In this document: positions 1-7,982 of the stretch, in pieces
Position numbering within the stretch: the stretch's first letter is position 1
How the letters are laid out: every line of letters begins with the position of its first letter
IMG/VR virus record: IMGVR_UViG_3300027749_000512
Span: 1 to 22,220 of that record
Reading direction: 5' to 3' (one strand)
Length of the DNA stretch: 22,220 bases
Source of the DNA: a virus
Position numbers and translations under genes: made by a program
Notes under the pieces: generated by a model
What the model was told of the DNA's origin: nothing
Seen by the model: the letters and a program-made list of their open reading frames with translations, nothing else
Database searches by the model: none

Positions 1-2193
1 AACACCTGGAATTAATTTTGGCACAAAAAGCCCTAAAACGTATGTTCCTGTGGTGGGAATACTAAAAGATGAAGTTAGACAAACATTCAATACAGTATTA
101 AAAGTTACGCTGCTTGGGTCACCATCTTCAATAATAAAATTTGCATCCCATTGCGCTGGCCAACTTATATTACCAATCCCAATATTATTAGCGTTATAAC
201 CTGCATCTGTTGGTTGGCATATCAAAGTATTTTTTTGCCAAATTCCGTCTTGTGGAGTTGTGCCAAAATAAATTGTTCCAGCATTTTTAAACACATTATT
301 TGACGCAATAATTTTACCTGTGCCATTGACGTATATACAAGCGCAATTGTTAACACTAATTGACCATTTGCCATTAGCTAATCGTTGAGCCTGAACGTTA
401 TAAGGGTCTATATTAAAATTGTTTCCTGACAACCTAACAATGCCAGGACCATCTATTTTTACGCCGTAATTTGATGCAGCATGGCTTATATCAATAATAT
501 TATTGTTTGATATGTTTACGTTTTCACGGTAATTAATAGTTGCTGCGTTACTACCTACCAAATAAATGGCAGTTACAATTCCACCGGAAATAACATTATT
601 TGCAATGTTCAAACCATTAGTATAGTTTGTAGCAATAATTTGGTTATCATCAAAAGATGAGTACAAAATTTGTGGATCAACCGGCCCTTGTCTGCCTAGC
701 CTTACGCCATAACCATAATCTGAGTATTTTGTAACTGGGTCTAAAGTTCTAGCGCAAGTGTTGCCAACAATATTTAAAAACCAATTTCCTGCATTTTCAG
801 TAGATGCACTTAACGGATTGTTGTACAAATAAGGATAAGGTTGTACAACGCCACCGCTTCCATTGCCGTATGTAACATAACCAACTCCGCTGCTATTAAG
901 AGGCAATCCCGCAATTTGAATGTACCCACCACCGTTTCCTGATACAGTACTAAACGTAGAACCGTTAAATACATCAGTTATTACGTTTCCGGTAATTGTT
1001 ATGGCAGCGACAGATGTTACGCCTTCGGTATCAGTAATTGTTGAATTGCCAACATAAATTCCTCTGCTTTGAACACGAGTTAAAACGTTGCCTGTGATTG
1101 AAACGTGCTTGCCACCAAGAACACCAATACCTTGGCCATTAGTAATCTTGTTATTTGCAATAACTATATCAGCTTTAGCTGGAAAACCATCAGAGTTTAG
1201 TGTGTGTACGGAAATAGAATCATCGTTAATATTGTTAAATTGGTTGTTAGTCACTATGACGTTTTGTGAACCAATAATTCTGCAACCATCACCAACACCG
1301 TCATTAAAAACACAAGAATTAACCGTAATAGAATTAAAATTTTGTAAAATTAAAGTTGAAAATCTGCTATTTGTAAATCTGCAATTTGTTACTATGGCAT
1401 TGCTAGTAGTGGCAGTTGTTACTAATTGGATTAATTGAGAATTAGTTGCATAATTTGCATCAAGCCCCCAATTGCTGCTAATGCACAAATTATCAAAAGT
1501 AATATTGCCCGCAGCGGTAGACGTAAAGAAATCACGCCTTGATGCGCTTACGCTATCGTTGTAAAACAAAACTGAGTTGTACATACCATCGCCGTACATC
1601 GTAAGGTTACCTGTAAAAGATAACGATGTACTGTTGTTTGGTACATAGTATGTACCTGTCGGGATATACAAAGCCACATTATTTAAAGTGGCGTAAGTAA
1701 TGGCAGCTTGCAGCGCATTGCGGTCATTTGTTGTGCCATCACCTACCGCACCAAAATCTTTGACGCTAACTGACTCTTGCAGTTTTTGATGTACTGTTTT
1801 GCCAACAGCGCCAGTTAAATTACCTGACGCATTAGATTGTCTAAACCCAACAAGCGCATCGCCTAGTGCAGGGTCTGTGGTATTGGCAAAACTTGAAAAG
1901 TCGTTGACGCTACAAATATTGTCGTAAGTTCTAATCGTTACGTCAGTAGATGTCTTAACAACAAACTTATAACTTACGCCAGAGGTTAGCCATACTTCTT
2001 GAGCGGGGCGACCCGCAGCGTCCAAAATAATAGGGTTTGCGTTAGCAGTTAAGCCTGAAAGGCTTGTATAGGTAACGGCGGGTGTAGTAGTGCCCGCAAG
2101 GTATGTGTATAACTTGCCACCCGACAAAGGACTGCCATTGTCGTCAAAGAATTGCCAACCAGCACCAGCAAAATATGAAAGATTAACTGTCAT
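1..2193 (-). CDS. Tail spike with beta-helix (partial, C-terminus beyond left edge)
   Basis: An open frame runs from the ATG at 2193 to the left edge without a stop, giving 731 codons. Residues 1-95 resemble the N-terminal module of many phage spikes (GGKLYTYLAGTTTPAVTYT, then a stretch ending in YDNI), which usually attaches the spike to the virion. Residues 143-180 hold the Pectate_lyase_3 entry motif (VKDFGAVGDGTTND, then LYIPTGTYYVP). The rest is rich in Asn, Gly, Ile and Val with recurring NN-x-I/F turns such as ITGNVI and ISNNNI, typical of a right-handed parallel beta-helix. Such spikes bind and often cut host surface polysaccharide; enzyme activity here is inferred only. The start overlaps the upstream stop as ATGA, with GAG a few bases upstream. 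A 116-aa plus-strand frame at 1088-1438 is its shadow. Confidence 0.9.
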   Translation of the reverse strand, partial: MTVNLSYFAGAGWQFFDDNGSPLSGGKLYTYLAGTTTPAVTYTSLSGLTANANPIILDAAGRPAQEVWLTSGVSYKFVVKTSTDVTIRTYDNICSVNDFSSFANTTDPALGDALVGFRQSNASGNLTGAVGKTVHQKLQESVSVKDFGAVGDGTTNDRNALQAAITYATLNNVALYIPTGTYYVPNNSTSLSFTGNLTMYGDGMYNSVLFYNDSVSASRRDFFTSTAAGNITFDNLCISSNWGLDANYATNSQLIQLVTTATTSNAIVTNCRFTNSRFSTLILQNFNSITVNSCVFNDGVGDGCRIIGSQNVIVTNNQFNNINDDSISVHTLNSDGFPAKADIVIANNKITNGQGIGVLGGKHVSITGNVLTRVQSRGIYVGNSTITDTEGVTSVAAITITGNVITDVFNGSTFSTVSGNGGGYIQIAGLPLNSSGVGYVTYGNGSGGVVQPYPYLYNNPLSASTENAGNWFLNIVGNTCARTLDPVTKYSDYGYGVRLGRQGPVDPQILYSSFDDNQIIATNYTNGLNIANNVISGGIVTAIYLVGSNAATINYRENVNISNNNIIDISHAASNYGVKIDGPGIVRLSGNNFNIDPYNVQAQRLANGKWSISVNNCACIYVNGTGKIIASNNVFKNAGTIYFGTTPQDGIWQKNTLICQPTDAGYNANNIGIGNISWPAQWDANFIIEDGDPSSVTFNTVLNVCLTSSFSIPTTGTYVLGLFVPKLIPGV

Positions 2194-2552
2194 GATAAAA
2201 ATCTCAATTTATACAGCGTTGACAAATACAACCCGATAATTTCGTCAATTATATTTTGCAAAGGTGTATAAGATTTCTCGCAAATATCGTAGCGTTCATC
2301 TTCGATTTGTTTAAGTTGATCTTCTAAAAATTCAGTAATGTTTGACGTTTTTTTAGCCGATTGCAACGTAACCGATCCAATCAAGCCATTTTTACCTTGA
2401 TAGGCTTCGGCAAAATTATCCGCAAGATCAATAACATTTTCGTAAAATTTTTGCAGTGCTTTGTGTTTAGCATACGACCGAGTGTTCAAGTGAACACTAT
2501 GAGCCACGTCGCGGGCTAAAAATAATTGACCGACGAAATCTGCGGCTTTCAT
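2190..2552 (-). CDS. Small DUF5856-like helical phage protein
   Basis: This encodes 120 aa. The region LFLARDVAHSVHLNTRSYA with the following HKALQKFYENVIDLADNFAE and YQGKNG resembles the phage family DUF5856 from memory; function is unknown. The pattern of spaced His, Glu and Asp on predicted helices recalls ferritin- or Dps-like bundles, but no iron site can be claimed. It begins with ATG inside the end of the portal gene (4-bp ATGA overlap) and has GGAG eight bases upstream. Its stop overlaps the tail-spike start in the same way, so it is translated as part of the late operon. It may be a structural accessory, but nothing in the sequence proves that. Confidence 0.8.
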   Translation of the reverse strand: MKAADFVGQLFLARDVAHSVHLNTRSYAKHKALQKFYENVIDLADNFAEAYQGKNGLIGSVTLQSAKKTSNITEFLEDQLKQIEDERYDICEKSYTPLQNIIDEIIGLYLSTLYKLRFLS

Positions 2553-4696
2553 TGTGGTTGCTCCATCATTGGGGGCGGTTGCATCTGTTCGGGAGGTGGC
2601 TGTTGCATACCTTGATCTTCTTGGGTTTCGGCTTGCCCACGCATGGGCATTTCGCTAATCAGATCGCCCGAGGTAATCATGCCATGCACCGTACCCAAAA
2701 CAATGTCTTGAATTTGTTCGGGCGACATAGATGCTTGGATTGCAGAAATACGCTTGGTTTCAGCATCAAAGGCTTTGATCAAGTTAGCGTTTTCTTTAAT
2801 CTCAATGTCTTTCATTTCCATTGATTTGGACACGTTTTGCAGCATTTGATGCATCTGCTCCATTTCTTGGCCCATGGCTTGCATCTGCTGTTGAGCGGCT
2901 TGGAGCGCGGGGTCAACATCATCGGTGGATAAGAGTTTAGGATCGATCGTCTTGGCAAAACGCTTGGCCATCTCTTGAGCGCCTGGCCAATCCATGTTCT
3001 TGATAAACAGATCGCCCGCAACTGCCCACAACTGTGGATTGCCTTGCAACAATTGCCCCATTGACTCCAACGCCTCTTGGCGTTTGGTCATGTAGCTCGG
3101 GCCGGTCGTAACCATCACGTCATAGGTGCCCACGCCTAAGTTATAAATCTTCTCAATTGCGATACCGTTTTGGTCAACGATTTTATTGACCGGCATTGGT
3201 TGATTGGGGTTGATCTTGGCTTGATCGGTTTCACCGTCTTCGCCCACGATGCGCGCGACCCGCTCGGTGTCGTAAATCTTAGGTGCCAAGTCGATAATCT
3301 GACGGGTAATGTAGCGCACCGCACGGGCTAAGTTATCAACATAATGATAAGTGCCAGTATCAGTCTGACGCTCGCGCGCCATGATAGCCTTGCCAGAACG
3401 CTCATTAGAGGTCGCACCAAGGCTAGAGTCATATTGTCCTGTCGTGCCCTTAATATCGTCACTAGCACCCGCTTTGGCTTGCAGTAAGCCACTTGACGCC
3501 ATAGGCGGTTGAGCTCGGGTCGGCAACGGCAAGGGTGACCCCGCACCGTCGCTTACATCGGGATTAATCTCTAGGTATGGCCAGTTGGTGGTGTTGGCGG
3601 TCTTCCATTGCTGCTCGTAGCCTTCAAACTGACCACCGTAGCCAATAAATGGCGCTTTGGGTGCCAAAGCGATCATTTCTGCCTCTTGGCTTACCCAATA
3701 GTTGTACATACGTTGGGCATCTTTGGCGTTACGCACAATGCCCGACACATACAAGCGCCCATCGACTTCAAATTCGTTGCCCACCACACGCACAACAGGA
3801 ATCCATTTACCTGCCCAATCACGTTCTTCAAGTATCTCAAAGCCGTTAATTTTGCACCATTTAACCCGCCGCACATCTACAATCCGTGTCTTGATGGGCT
3901 TCATGCCCCGCATGACCATGTCTTTGTCTTCAGGTGAGCCTTTGATGGCGCTTACGTTGCCGTAGTACAGGTTTAGAGTCTGTTTCTCATGCTCAACGTA
4001 AAAGTATTCGGCAATCCTGACCGTATCTTCGTTGATCCATTGGGCAAGCGAGGCATCGCCCACGCCTTGCTGTTGCAAAGAGGAGACCGGTTGAGCGTCG
4101 GGAAACATCCGCTCGTACTCATCTTTCATCAAATCTTCAGTGATAAAGCACCACTGAGCGTCCGAACCACAAGGGTCTTGGATCGTCGGATCCATGTAGA
4201 CAGAGAATGAATTACGAATACGCCCAATCTTAATGTCTTGGTCAAACGACTGATCGTTGGTGTATTCGGTCAAAAGCCTGATATAGCCCTCGCCGTAAGA
4301 CACTTGGTTCTCACAAGCGGTGTCGTAAGCGACATCCGCATCGGACATATACTCAATGTGGCGCACAAGCCCGTTGAAAATCTCAGCCACTTCCACATCC
4401 GCTTTATCATCGACGGGGATTACTTTTCCACTTGGTCGGTTTTGGCGTTGATCGTTAGTAACTTGGCGGACGTGCTGGGGAAGTTTGTTGATGGTAAGGC
4501 AGGGGCGCGCATTGATGGTCTGACCCTGAACTGAGCCCCGAGTAGCCAACACGTCGGCTGGCCATTGCCACTGATTGTCGGGGCTTGCGGCAAAGAAGCG
4601 TAGATCATCAAGTTCATCCTCGCGGCTTTCAGAATATGCCGCAATCGCTAACGTCATGCGATGACGTGCGGTTTCGAGGGTGTCTTTTTCGCTCAT
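2549..4696 (-). CDS. Portal protein, P22-like
   Basis: This encodes 715 aa, close to the 725 aa of the P22 portal. The dodecameric portal sits at one capsid vertex and is the channel and motor-docking ring for DNA packaging. Visible hallmarks are the acidic N-terminal start (DELDDLRFFAASPDNQW), INKLPQHVRQVTNDQRQNRP, the segment VSYGEGYIRLLTEY and the SVYMDPTIQDPCGSDAQWCF block, which are conserved in P22-type portals. Residues of about 600-665 form a Gln/Met-rich coiled coil, as in the barrel region. The last 25 residues are a Pro/Gln/Met-rich tail. The start overlaps the GroES stop as ATGA. No good Shine-Dalgarno site is visible, so translation is probably coupled to the GroES gene. Confidence 0.92.
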   Translation of the reverse strand: MSEKDTLETARHRMTLAIAAYSESREDELDDLRFFAASPDNQWQWPADVLATRGSVQGQTINARPCLTINKLPQHVRQVTNDQRQNRPSGKVIPVDDKADVEVAEIFNGLVRHIEYMSDADVAYDTACENQVSYGEGYIRLLTEYTNDQSFDQDIKIGRIRNSFSVYMDPTIQDPCGSDAQWCFITEDLMKDEYERMFPDAQPVSSLQQQGVGDASLAQWINEDTVRIAEYFYVEHEKQTLNLYYGNVSAIKGSPEDKDMVMRGMKPIKTRIVDVRRVKWCKINGFEILEERDWAGKWIPVVRVVGNEFEVDGRLYVSGIVRNAKDAQRMYNYWVSQEAEMIALAPKAPFIGYGGQFEGYEQQWKTANTTNWPYLEINPDVSDGAGSPLPLPTRAQPPMASSGLLQAKAGASDDIKGTTGQYDSSLGATSNERSGKAIMARERQTDTGTYHYVDNLARAVRYITRQIIDLAPKIYDTERVARIVGEDGETDQAKINPNQPMPVNKIVDQNGIAIEKIYNLGVGTYDVMVTTGPSYMTKRQEALESMGQLLQGNPQLWAVAGDLFIKNMDWPGAQEMAKRFAKTIDPKLLSTDDVDPALQAAQQQMQAMGQEMEQMHQMLQNVSKSMEMKDIEIKENANLIKAFDAETKRISAIQASMSPEQIQDIVLGTVHGMITSGDLISEMPMRGQAETQEDQGMQQPPPEQMQPPPMMEQPQ

Positions 4697-4938
4697 ACAA
4701 GCCCAATTATGTCTTTATCTTTCATAATTAAAAGACCCTCATGCAATTTATCAATTGTGCCGCTGTACATGACATGATCGCCAACCTTAACCATCAACGG
4801 TCGCTTGGAGTCGGGCTTGCCTGGCCCCGTTGCCACAACCACGCCTGTGCGGGTGTCCTCTTCAGGCATAATAATTAGCCCGCTTTGCACAAACGGGTCG
4901 GGACGTACCGCAATGTTGTCGTGTAAGGGTCTGATCAT
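4693..4938 (-). CDS. Phage GroES-like co-chaperonin
   Basis: This encodes 81 aa, shorter than bacterial GroES (about 95 aa). The N-terminus MIRPLHDNIAVRPDP matches the first GroES strand (family pattern IRPLHDRVIVK). SGLIIMPEE lies where the GroES mobile loop hydrophobic tripeptide contacts GroEL, followed by TRTGVVVATGPGK (family: RGEVLAVGNGR). KVGDHVMYSG and the final LLIMKDKDIIGLV match the C-terminal half. Phage GroES homologues such as T4 gp31 replace host GroES so that GroEL can fold the phage capsid protein. Its place directly before the portal in the head operon fits that role. It overlaps the 43-aa gene and the portal gene by ATGA on both sides, and GAGGAAG precedes the start. Confidence 0.88.
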   Translation of the reverse strand: MIRPLHDNIAVRPDPFVQSGLIIMPEEDTRTGVVVATGPGKPDSKRPLMVKVGDHVMYSGTIDKLHEGLLIMKDKDIIGLV

Positions 4939-5066
4939 TTCTTCCTCGCCGCCGCACGTTTAACCGAATACGCAATCGCCACCGCTTGCTTGATCGGCTT
5001 GGTTTGCGCTTCAGCCTTTACGTTTGCGCGGAAGGCTTCCTTACTGGCTGACTTTTTCAGCGGCAT
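4935..5066 (-). CDS. Small basic conserved phage protein, 43 aa
   Basis: This short gene runs from the ATG at 5066 to TGA at 4935 and encodes 43 aa. The protein starts MPLKKSASKEAFRANVKAE and ends QAVAIAYSVKRAAARKK. The pattern (MPL-KS-S-AF--N---E, KP-KQAVAIAYS-KR) is very common in small phage proteins next to head genes. The function is unknown. It is strongly basic (about 12 Lys or Arg in 43 residues), so nucleic-acid or capsid binding is possible. It starts two bases after the stop of the upstream gene and overlaps the GroES start as ATGA, so it sits in tight operon context. It is easily missed because of its size. Confidence 0.82.
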   Translation of the reverse strand: MPLKKSASKEAFRANVKAEAQTKPIKQAVAIAYSVKRAAARKK

Positions 5067-5068
5067 GA

Positions 5069-5470
5069 TTACTGACCGTGAAAAATTGCGTAATTCAATA
5101 CCACGGCTTCTGACAACGAACCCGCTGACAAGTTACGCAAGGTCAAGACTGCTGAACCCGCAGCCAAACTTGATACATAGGCGGTGTAGGCTGCCGCAGT
5201 AGCACCACTAGACACGTTGACAACCATTGTGTCGTTAACACCTAACAGATTGTTAGTCAGCGTAAAGGACACTGCTACACCGTTAGCAAGTGCTGCGCCG
5301 TTCATTGTGATGCGACCCATTGACTTGTTTAGCGTGACGCCAGTTGATTTGTCAGTCGCTTGAGTTACTGTGCCTTGGGCAGCAGTTGAGTAACCAATCT
5401 CTTGGGTTGCGTAACAAGTTGTAAATTCAGGATCGGCAAAAGCGACACCGATTGGTTGTGTATTTGACAT
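5069..5470 (-). CDS. Predicted beta-rich structural protein, 133 aa
   Basis: This encodes 133 aa of mostly small and beta-prone residues. It contains GTVTQATDKSTGVTLNK, GRITMNGAAL, VSFTLTNNLL and LRNLSAGSLSEAVVLNYAI, a combination common in phage hypothetical proteins near the terminase and head genes. No signal peptide or membrane segment is visible. By composition it could be a head decoration or head-fibre-like beta-sandwich protein, but the family has no function I can name. The ATG lies one base after the large terminase stop, with GGAG seven bases upstream inside the terminase 3' end. Its stop lies two bases before the 43-aa gene. Confidence 0.75.
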   Translation of the reverse strand: MSNTQPIGVAFADPEFTTCYATQEIGYSTAAQGTVTQATDKSTGVTLNKSMGRITMNGAALANGVAVSFTLTNNLLGVNDTMVVNVSSGATAAAYTAYVSSLAAGSAVLTLRNLSAGSLSEAVVLNYAIFHGQ

Positions 5471-5471
5471 T

Positions 5472-6992
5472 TTAAGCTCCTAACCAAGAAGTAGATAAGC
5501 CTTGCGGCGAATAATTGCGACGTTTAGTTTCTGAATACTCACGGTGCGCGACAGGATACGCAAACGTCACGCAAATAGCATCTGCGGCGTCCGGAGAAGC
5601 CAACCCCCTCGCCTTCATGTCTTTCTTAGACTCCAAAAAGATAGTTCCTTTTGAATCCGGCTTCATTATTGGTGATATTAAATCAGTTTTAAGCACTCTG
5701 TCACTAGGAATCGACGCGGTTTTGAGCCATTGTCGCATATCACCCCACATTTGTGCCCTTAAATTACCATACATTAACGTGTTTTTGGACTTATTTCCAA
5801 AATTAACCCCCCGAATCTTGTAGCGTTGCTCTTTTAATCGATCTACCACGCCCCCGCCCACGCCACCTTCGTCGATCACTACCAAAGCAGGTTTATACTC
5901 CTCAATTGCTTCAATAACGTGCCCAACCACCGTCATCGTATCGTCGCCCTTGAACCGTTTGATGCCAATAATGTCACGCCCTTGGCGTACGGCAATCACG
6001 GTCGAGTCAGACCCGAACCGCGCAGGGTCAACGCCTACAATAATAGGGGCGGATAGGTCTTTGTACTTGGCGCGCTTCATGGCCTCATCCACAATTGATG
6101 AGGATATGAACTGATCATCACCCGCCGACGGAAAGTCACCGTAGACTTCAACCGCTGCCTGGCTAGAATCGGCGCCATATTCGTCAATAATTTGCTGATA
6201 CACCGCCTTGTCCGTACCCTCGACCGTGCGCGCATCCACAATCTTGGTATTCCAAAAGTCACGCTTGGAGTTGTGGCATTCGTAGAAGTAACCGGTGTTG
6301 CGCCGAGGGTTAGAGAACGCCAGCCAAAAGCGGTTAGGCGTGTTCTCTGTGAAGAAACCCGCAGTCACCGCCCAAATGGCATCGTCAATACCGGACGCCT
6401 CATCAAAGATCACCATCACGCCGTCGTAGTTGTGAACCCCCGCGTACGCATCAGGGTTCTCGCTTGACCACAGCCTGCCCTCCACCGACCAATAGCGTGT
6501 GCCTTTCTTTAGATCACGCTCGACCAACTCTGTGATCCACTTAGCGGGCATGAGGCGTGTGGCTGAGACTTCAAACCAATGTGAGTTGAGAGACATTGCC
6601 AGCCACTTGGTAATCTCTGCCCAGGTGACCGATCGGAGTTGGCTTTCGCTGTTGGCAGAGATAATGGTTGTGGAGCCGATTCGGGTGGAGAGCATCCATA
6701 GCGTTAGCCAACTGACTAACGCTGACTTGCCAATACCGCGACCGGAAGAGGTAGCCATCCTGAAGGTGTCGAAATCAATCTTGCCGCCGTTCTGCTTAAT
6801 GTGGGCGGTCAGGTCGGACAGGACTTCGCGCTGCCATTTGCGTGGGCCTGTGAAGTCAGCCAAGGGCGTACCTTTTTGACCCCAAGGGAATGTTAGTAAG
6901 ACAAAAGACAACGGATCATTGGCAATGCGGGGCGACCAAAGCTTGCTCATAAGAGCCATTTCGTCTGAGGCGCTGTAGATGGTGGTTTGCAT
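5472..6992 (-). CDS. terL: Terminase large subunit
   Basis: This encodes 506 aa, the DNA-packaging motor and genome-cutting nuclease. The N-terminal ATPase has Walker A GRGIGKS (residues 84-90) and Walker B VMVIFDE (192-198), followed by a coupling-type SNPR motif (227-230). The C-terminal RNase H-like nuclease shows VGVDPARFGSDSTV (Asp322), VVIDEGGVGGGVVDRL (Asp374) and SPDAADAI (Asp468, Asp471), the three acidic motifs of the active site. The length is normal for the family. The start codon overlaps the previous stop as TAATG. It would work with the small terminase at 7392 to cut concatemers and with the portal at 2549 to fill heads. Confidence 0.95.
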   Translation of the reverse strand: MQTTIYSASDEMALMSKLWSPRIANDPLSFVLLTFPWGQKGTPLADFTGPRKWQREVLSDLTAHIKQNGGKIDFDTFRMATSSGRGIGKSALVSWLTLWMLSTRIGSTTIISANSESQLRSVTWAEITKWLAMSLNSHWFEVSATRLMPAKWITELVERDLKKGTRYWSVEGRLWSSENPDAYAGVHNYDGVMVIFDEASGIDDAIWAVTAGFFTENTPNRFWLAFSNPRRNTGYFYECHNSKRDFWNTKIVDARTVEGTDKAVYQQIIDEYGADSSQAAVEVYGDFPSAGDDQFISSSIVDEAMKRAKYKDLSAPIIVGVDPARFGSDSTVIAVRQGRDIIGIKRFKGDDTMTVVGHVIEAIEEYKPALVVIDEGGVGGGVVDRLKEQRYKIRGVNFGNKSKNTLMYGNLRAQMWGDMRQWLKTASIPSDRVLKTDLISPIMKPDSKGTIFLESKKDMKARGLASPDAADAICVTFAYPVAHREYSETKRRNYSPQGLSTSWLGA

Positions 6993-7405
6993 TACTTAAC
7001 GCCCATAAACTGCCTTAACTTAGTTACATATTCTTGTTGATCGGGCGTAACGTCGCCCGCCGAAGGGTCGCCTGACAATATACGCGCGGCAATAGTTTGC
7101 TTTACATCGTTTGGGTCTTTAGAGTAAGACTCAAATTGTTTAGCTTGCGTGGGGGTTAAATCATAATTAGGCGGTTCAATTAACTTGTTACGCATATGAA
7201 CGCGCGCGGCTTCGTTCATCATTACGGCAGACTTTTCTTTATCCGTTAACGTACTAAACGGGTTCATAATAATTTTGTCGTCTTCAGCCGCCATGCCCGC
7301 AACGTGCGGGTTTGCTTTGAAATACTCATCTTCCCCAGGGTATAGTTGGTCGCGTACGCCTATGCCGTACACACCGTTTGGAAAACCTGCGCTAAGTAAT
7401 GGCAT
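6992..7405 (-). CDS. Conserved phage protein between terminase subunits, 137 aa
   Basis: This encodes 137 aa of unknown function. The central motif DKIIMNPFSTLTDKEKSAVMMNEAARVHMR followed by a Tyr-Asp-Leu-Thr stretch is a pattern I associate with phage proteins beside the terminase. A Glu-Ala-Ala-Arg helix (residues 65-72) and a C-terminal helical tail with VTPDQQEYVTKLRQFMG are visible. There is no membrane segment. The first 14 bases overlap the end of the small terminase gene, and the stop shares a base with the large terminase start, so all three are translated together. A role in packaging is suggested only by position. Confidence 0.75.
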   Translation of the reverse strand: MPLLSAGFPNGVYGIGVRDQLYPGEDEYFKANPHVAGMAAEDDKIIMNPFSTLTDKEKSAVMMNEAARVHMRNKLIEPPNYDLTPTQAKQFESYSKDPNDVKQTIAARILSGDPSAGDVTPDQQEYVTKLRQFMGVK

Positions 7406-7814
7406 TGGTGGGTTCCATATCTATAGTTAACCGCTGTTCGGCTTGCTCAAGCGCTGTAATGATACTGATCTGTTGCGTCACATCGACTTGCACTTGTTGC
7501 TTGGCCACCCAATCATGTTTGTGTCGCAAGAACTCTAGCGCCATCTTAGCGTCGCCACCAAGCGCTGCGTCGCGCACAACTTGCGACATCTCGGCTTCTG
7601 AATCCGCACGGCCTTGCTCAATCGCCATCTCGACCACAGGGTCTAGCTGGCAGAGCTTACGAAACTCCTCGGGCATCATGCCGGCACGGATTGCTAAAGC
7701 GTTTTGCGACAACCCTAAACGTGCAGCCTCATAGACGCGCAACAAACGCGACTCGGTGGCGCGGACTTCGCGAGGTGTGAAGTGTAGAGATAGCATTTTG
7801 CAATTGTAGGTCAT
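7392..7814 (-). CDS. terS: Terminase small subunit (probable)
   Basis: This encodes 140 aa. Residues of about 23-60 (RLLRVYEAARLGLSQNALA followed by AGMMPEEFRKL) read as a helix-turn-helix like those of small terminases, which bind the packaging start site. An acidic helical centre (AIEQGRADSEAEMSQVVRDAA) and the segment MALEFLRHKHDW, a signature seen in many small terminases, precede a helical C-terminus. It is the first gene of the leftward late operon, upstream of the large terminase. No clear ribosome site precedes the ATG at 7814, and an in-frame ATG at 7796 is an alternative. A TATAAT-like box (7831-7826) lies very close upstream of either start. Confidence 0.78.
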   Translation of the reverse strand: MTYNCKMLSLHFTPREVRATESRLLRVYEAARLGLSQNALAIRAGMMPEEFRKLCQLDPVVEMAIEQGRADSEAEMSQVVRDAALGGDAKMALEFLRHKHDWVAKQQVQVDVTQQISIITALEQAEQRLTIDMEPTNAIT

Positions 7815-7825
7815 GTAGGCAATTT

Positions 7826-7831
7826 ATTATA
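7826..7831 (-). promoter_or_regulatory. Possible -10 box for the late operon
   Basis: The minus strand reads TATAAT, a perfect -10 match, ending about 12 bases before the ATG at 7814. No good -35 lies 16-18 bp upstream, as expected if an activator is needed for late genes. The leader would be only a few bases if 7814 is the start codon, which slightly favours the internal ATG at 7796. Confidence 0.3.
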
Positions 7832-7834
7832 TAA

Positions 7835-7867
7835 AAAAATGTTGGTGGCCGTGTTGCAAACATTTTT
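7835..7867. repeat. AT-rich inverted repeat upstream of the late operon
   Basis: The arms AAAAATGTT (7835-7843) and AACATTTTT (7859-7867) are perfect inverted copies around a 15-base GC-richer loop. It lies just upstream of the late-operon -10-like box, so it could be an operator or a hairpin at the edge of the control region. Confidence 0.45.
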
Positions 7868-7982
7868 ATAAAAAAATTTTGAGTGTGAACCCTCCGCTAG
7901 CTAGGGCTCCCCGCAGGGCCCTACCCCCCCCTCAAGGAATGCTTAATGCCACACGGCCGAGTGCCTGGTCGCAAGCCGGTGG

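Noticed and set aside
1088-1438. Plus-strand 116-codon frame with hydrophobic stretches
   Set aside because: It lies fully inside the tail-spike gene on the other strand, which has clear beta-helix sequence; no ribosome site or family match supports it.
4990-5202. Plus-strand 70-codon frame
   Set aside because: It is antisense to the 43-aa and 133-aa late genes, which have operon junctions and recognisable phage patterns.
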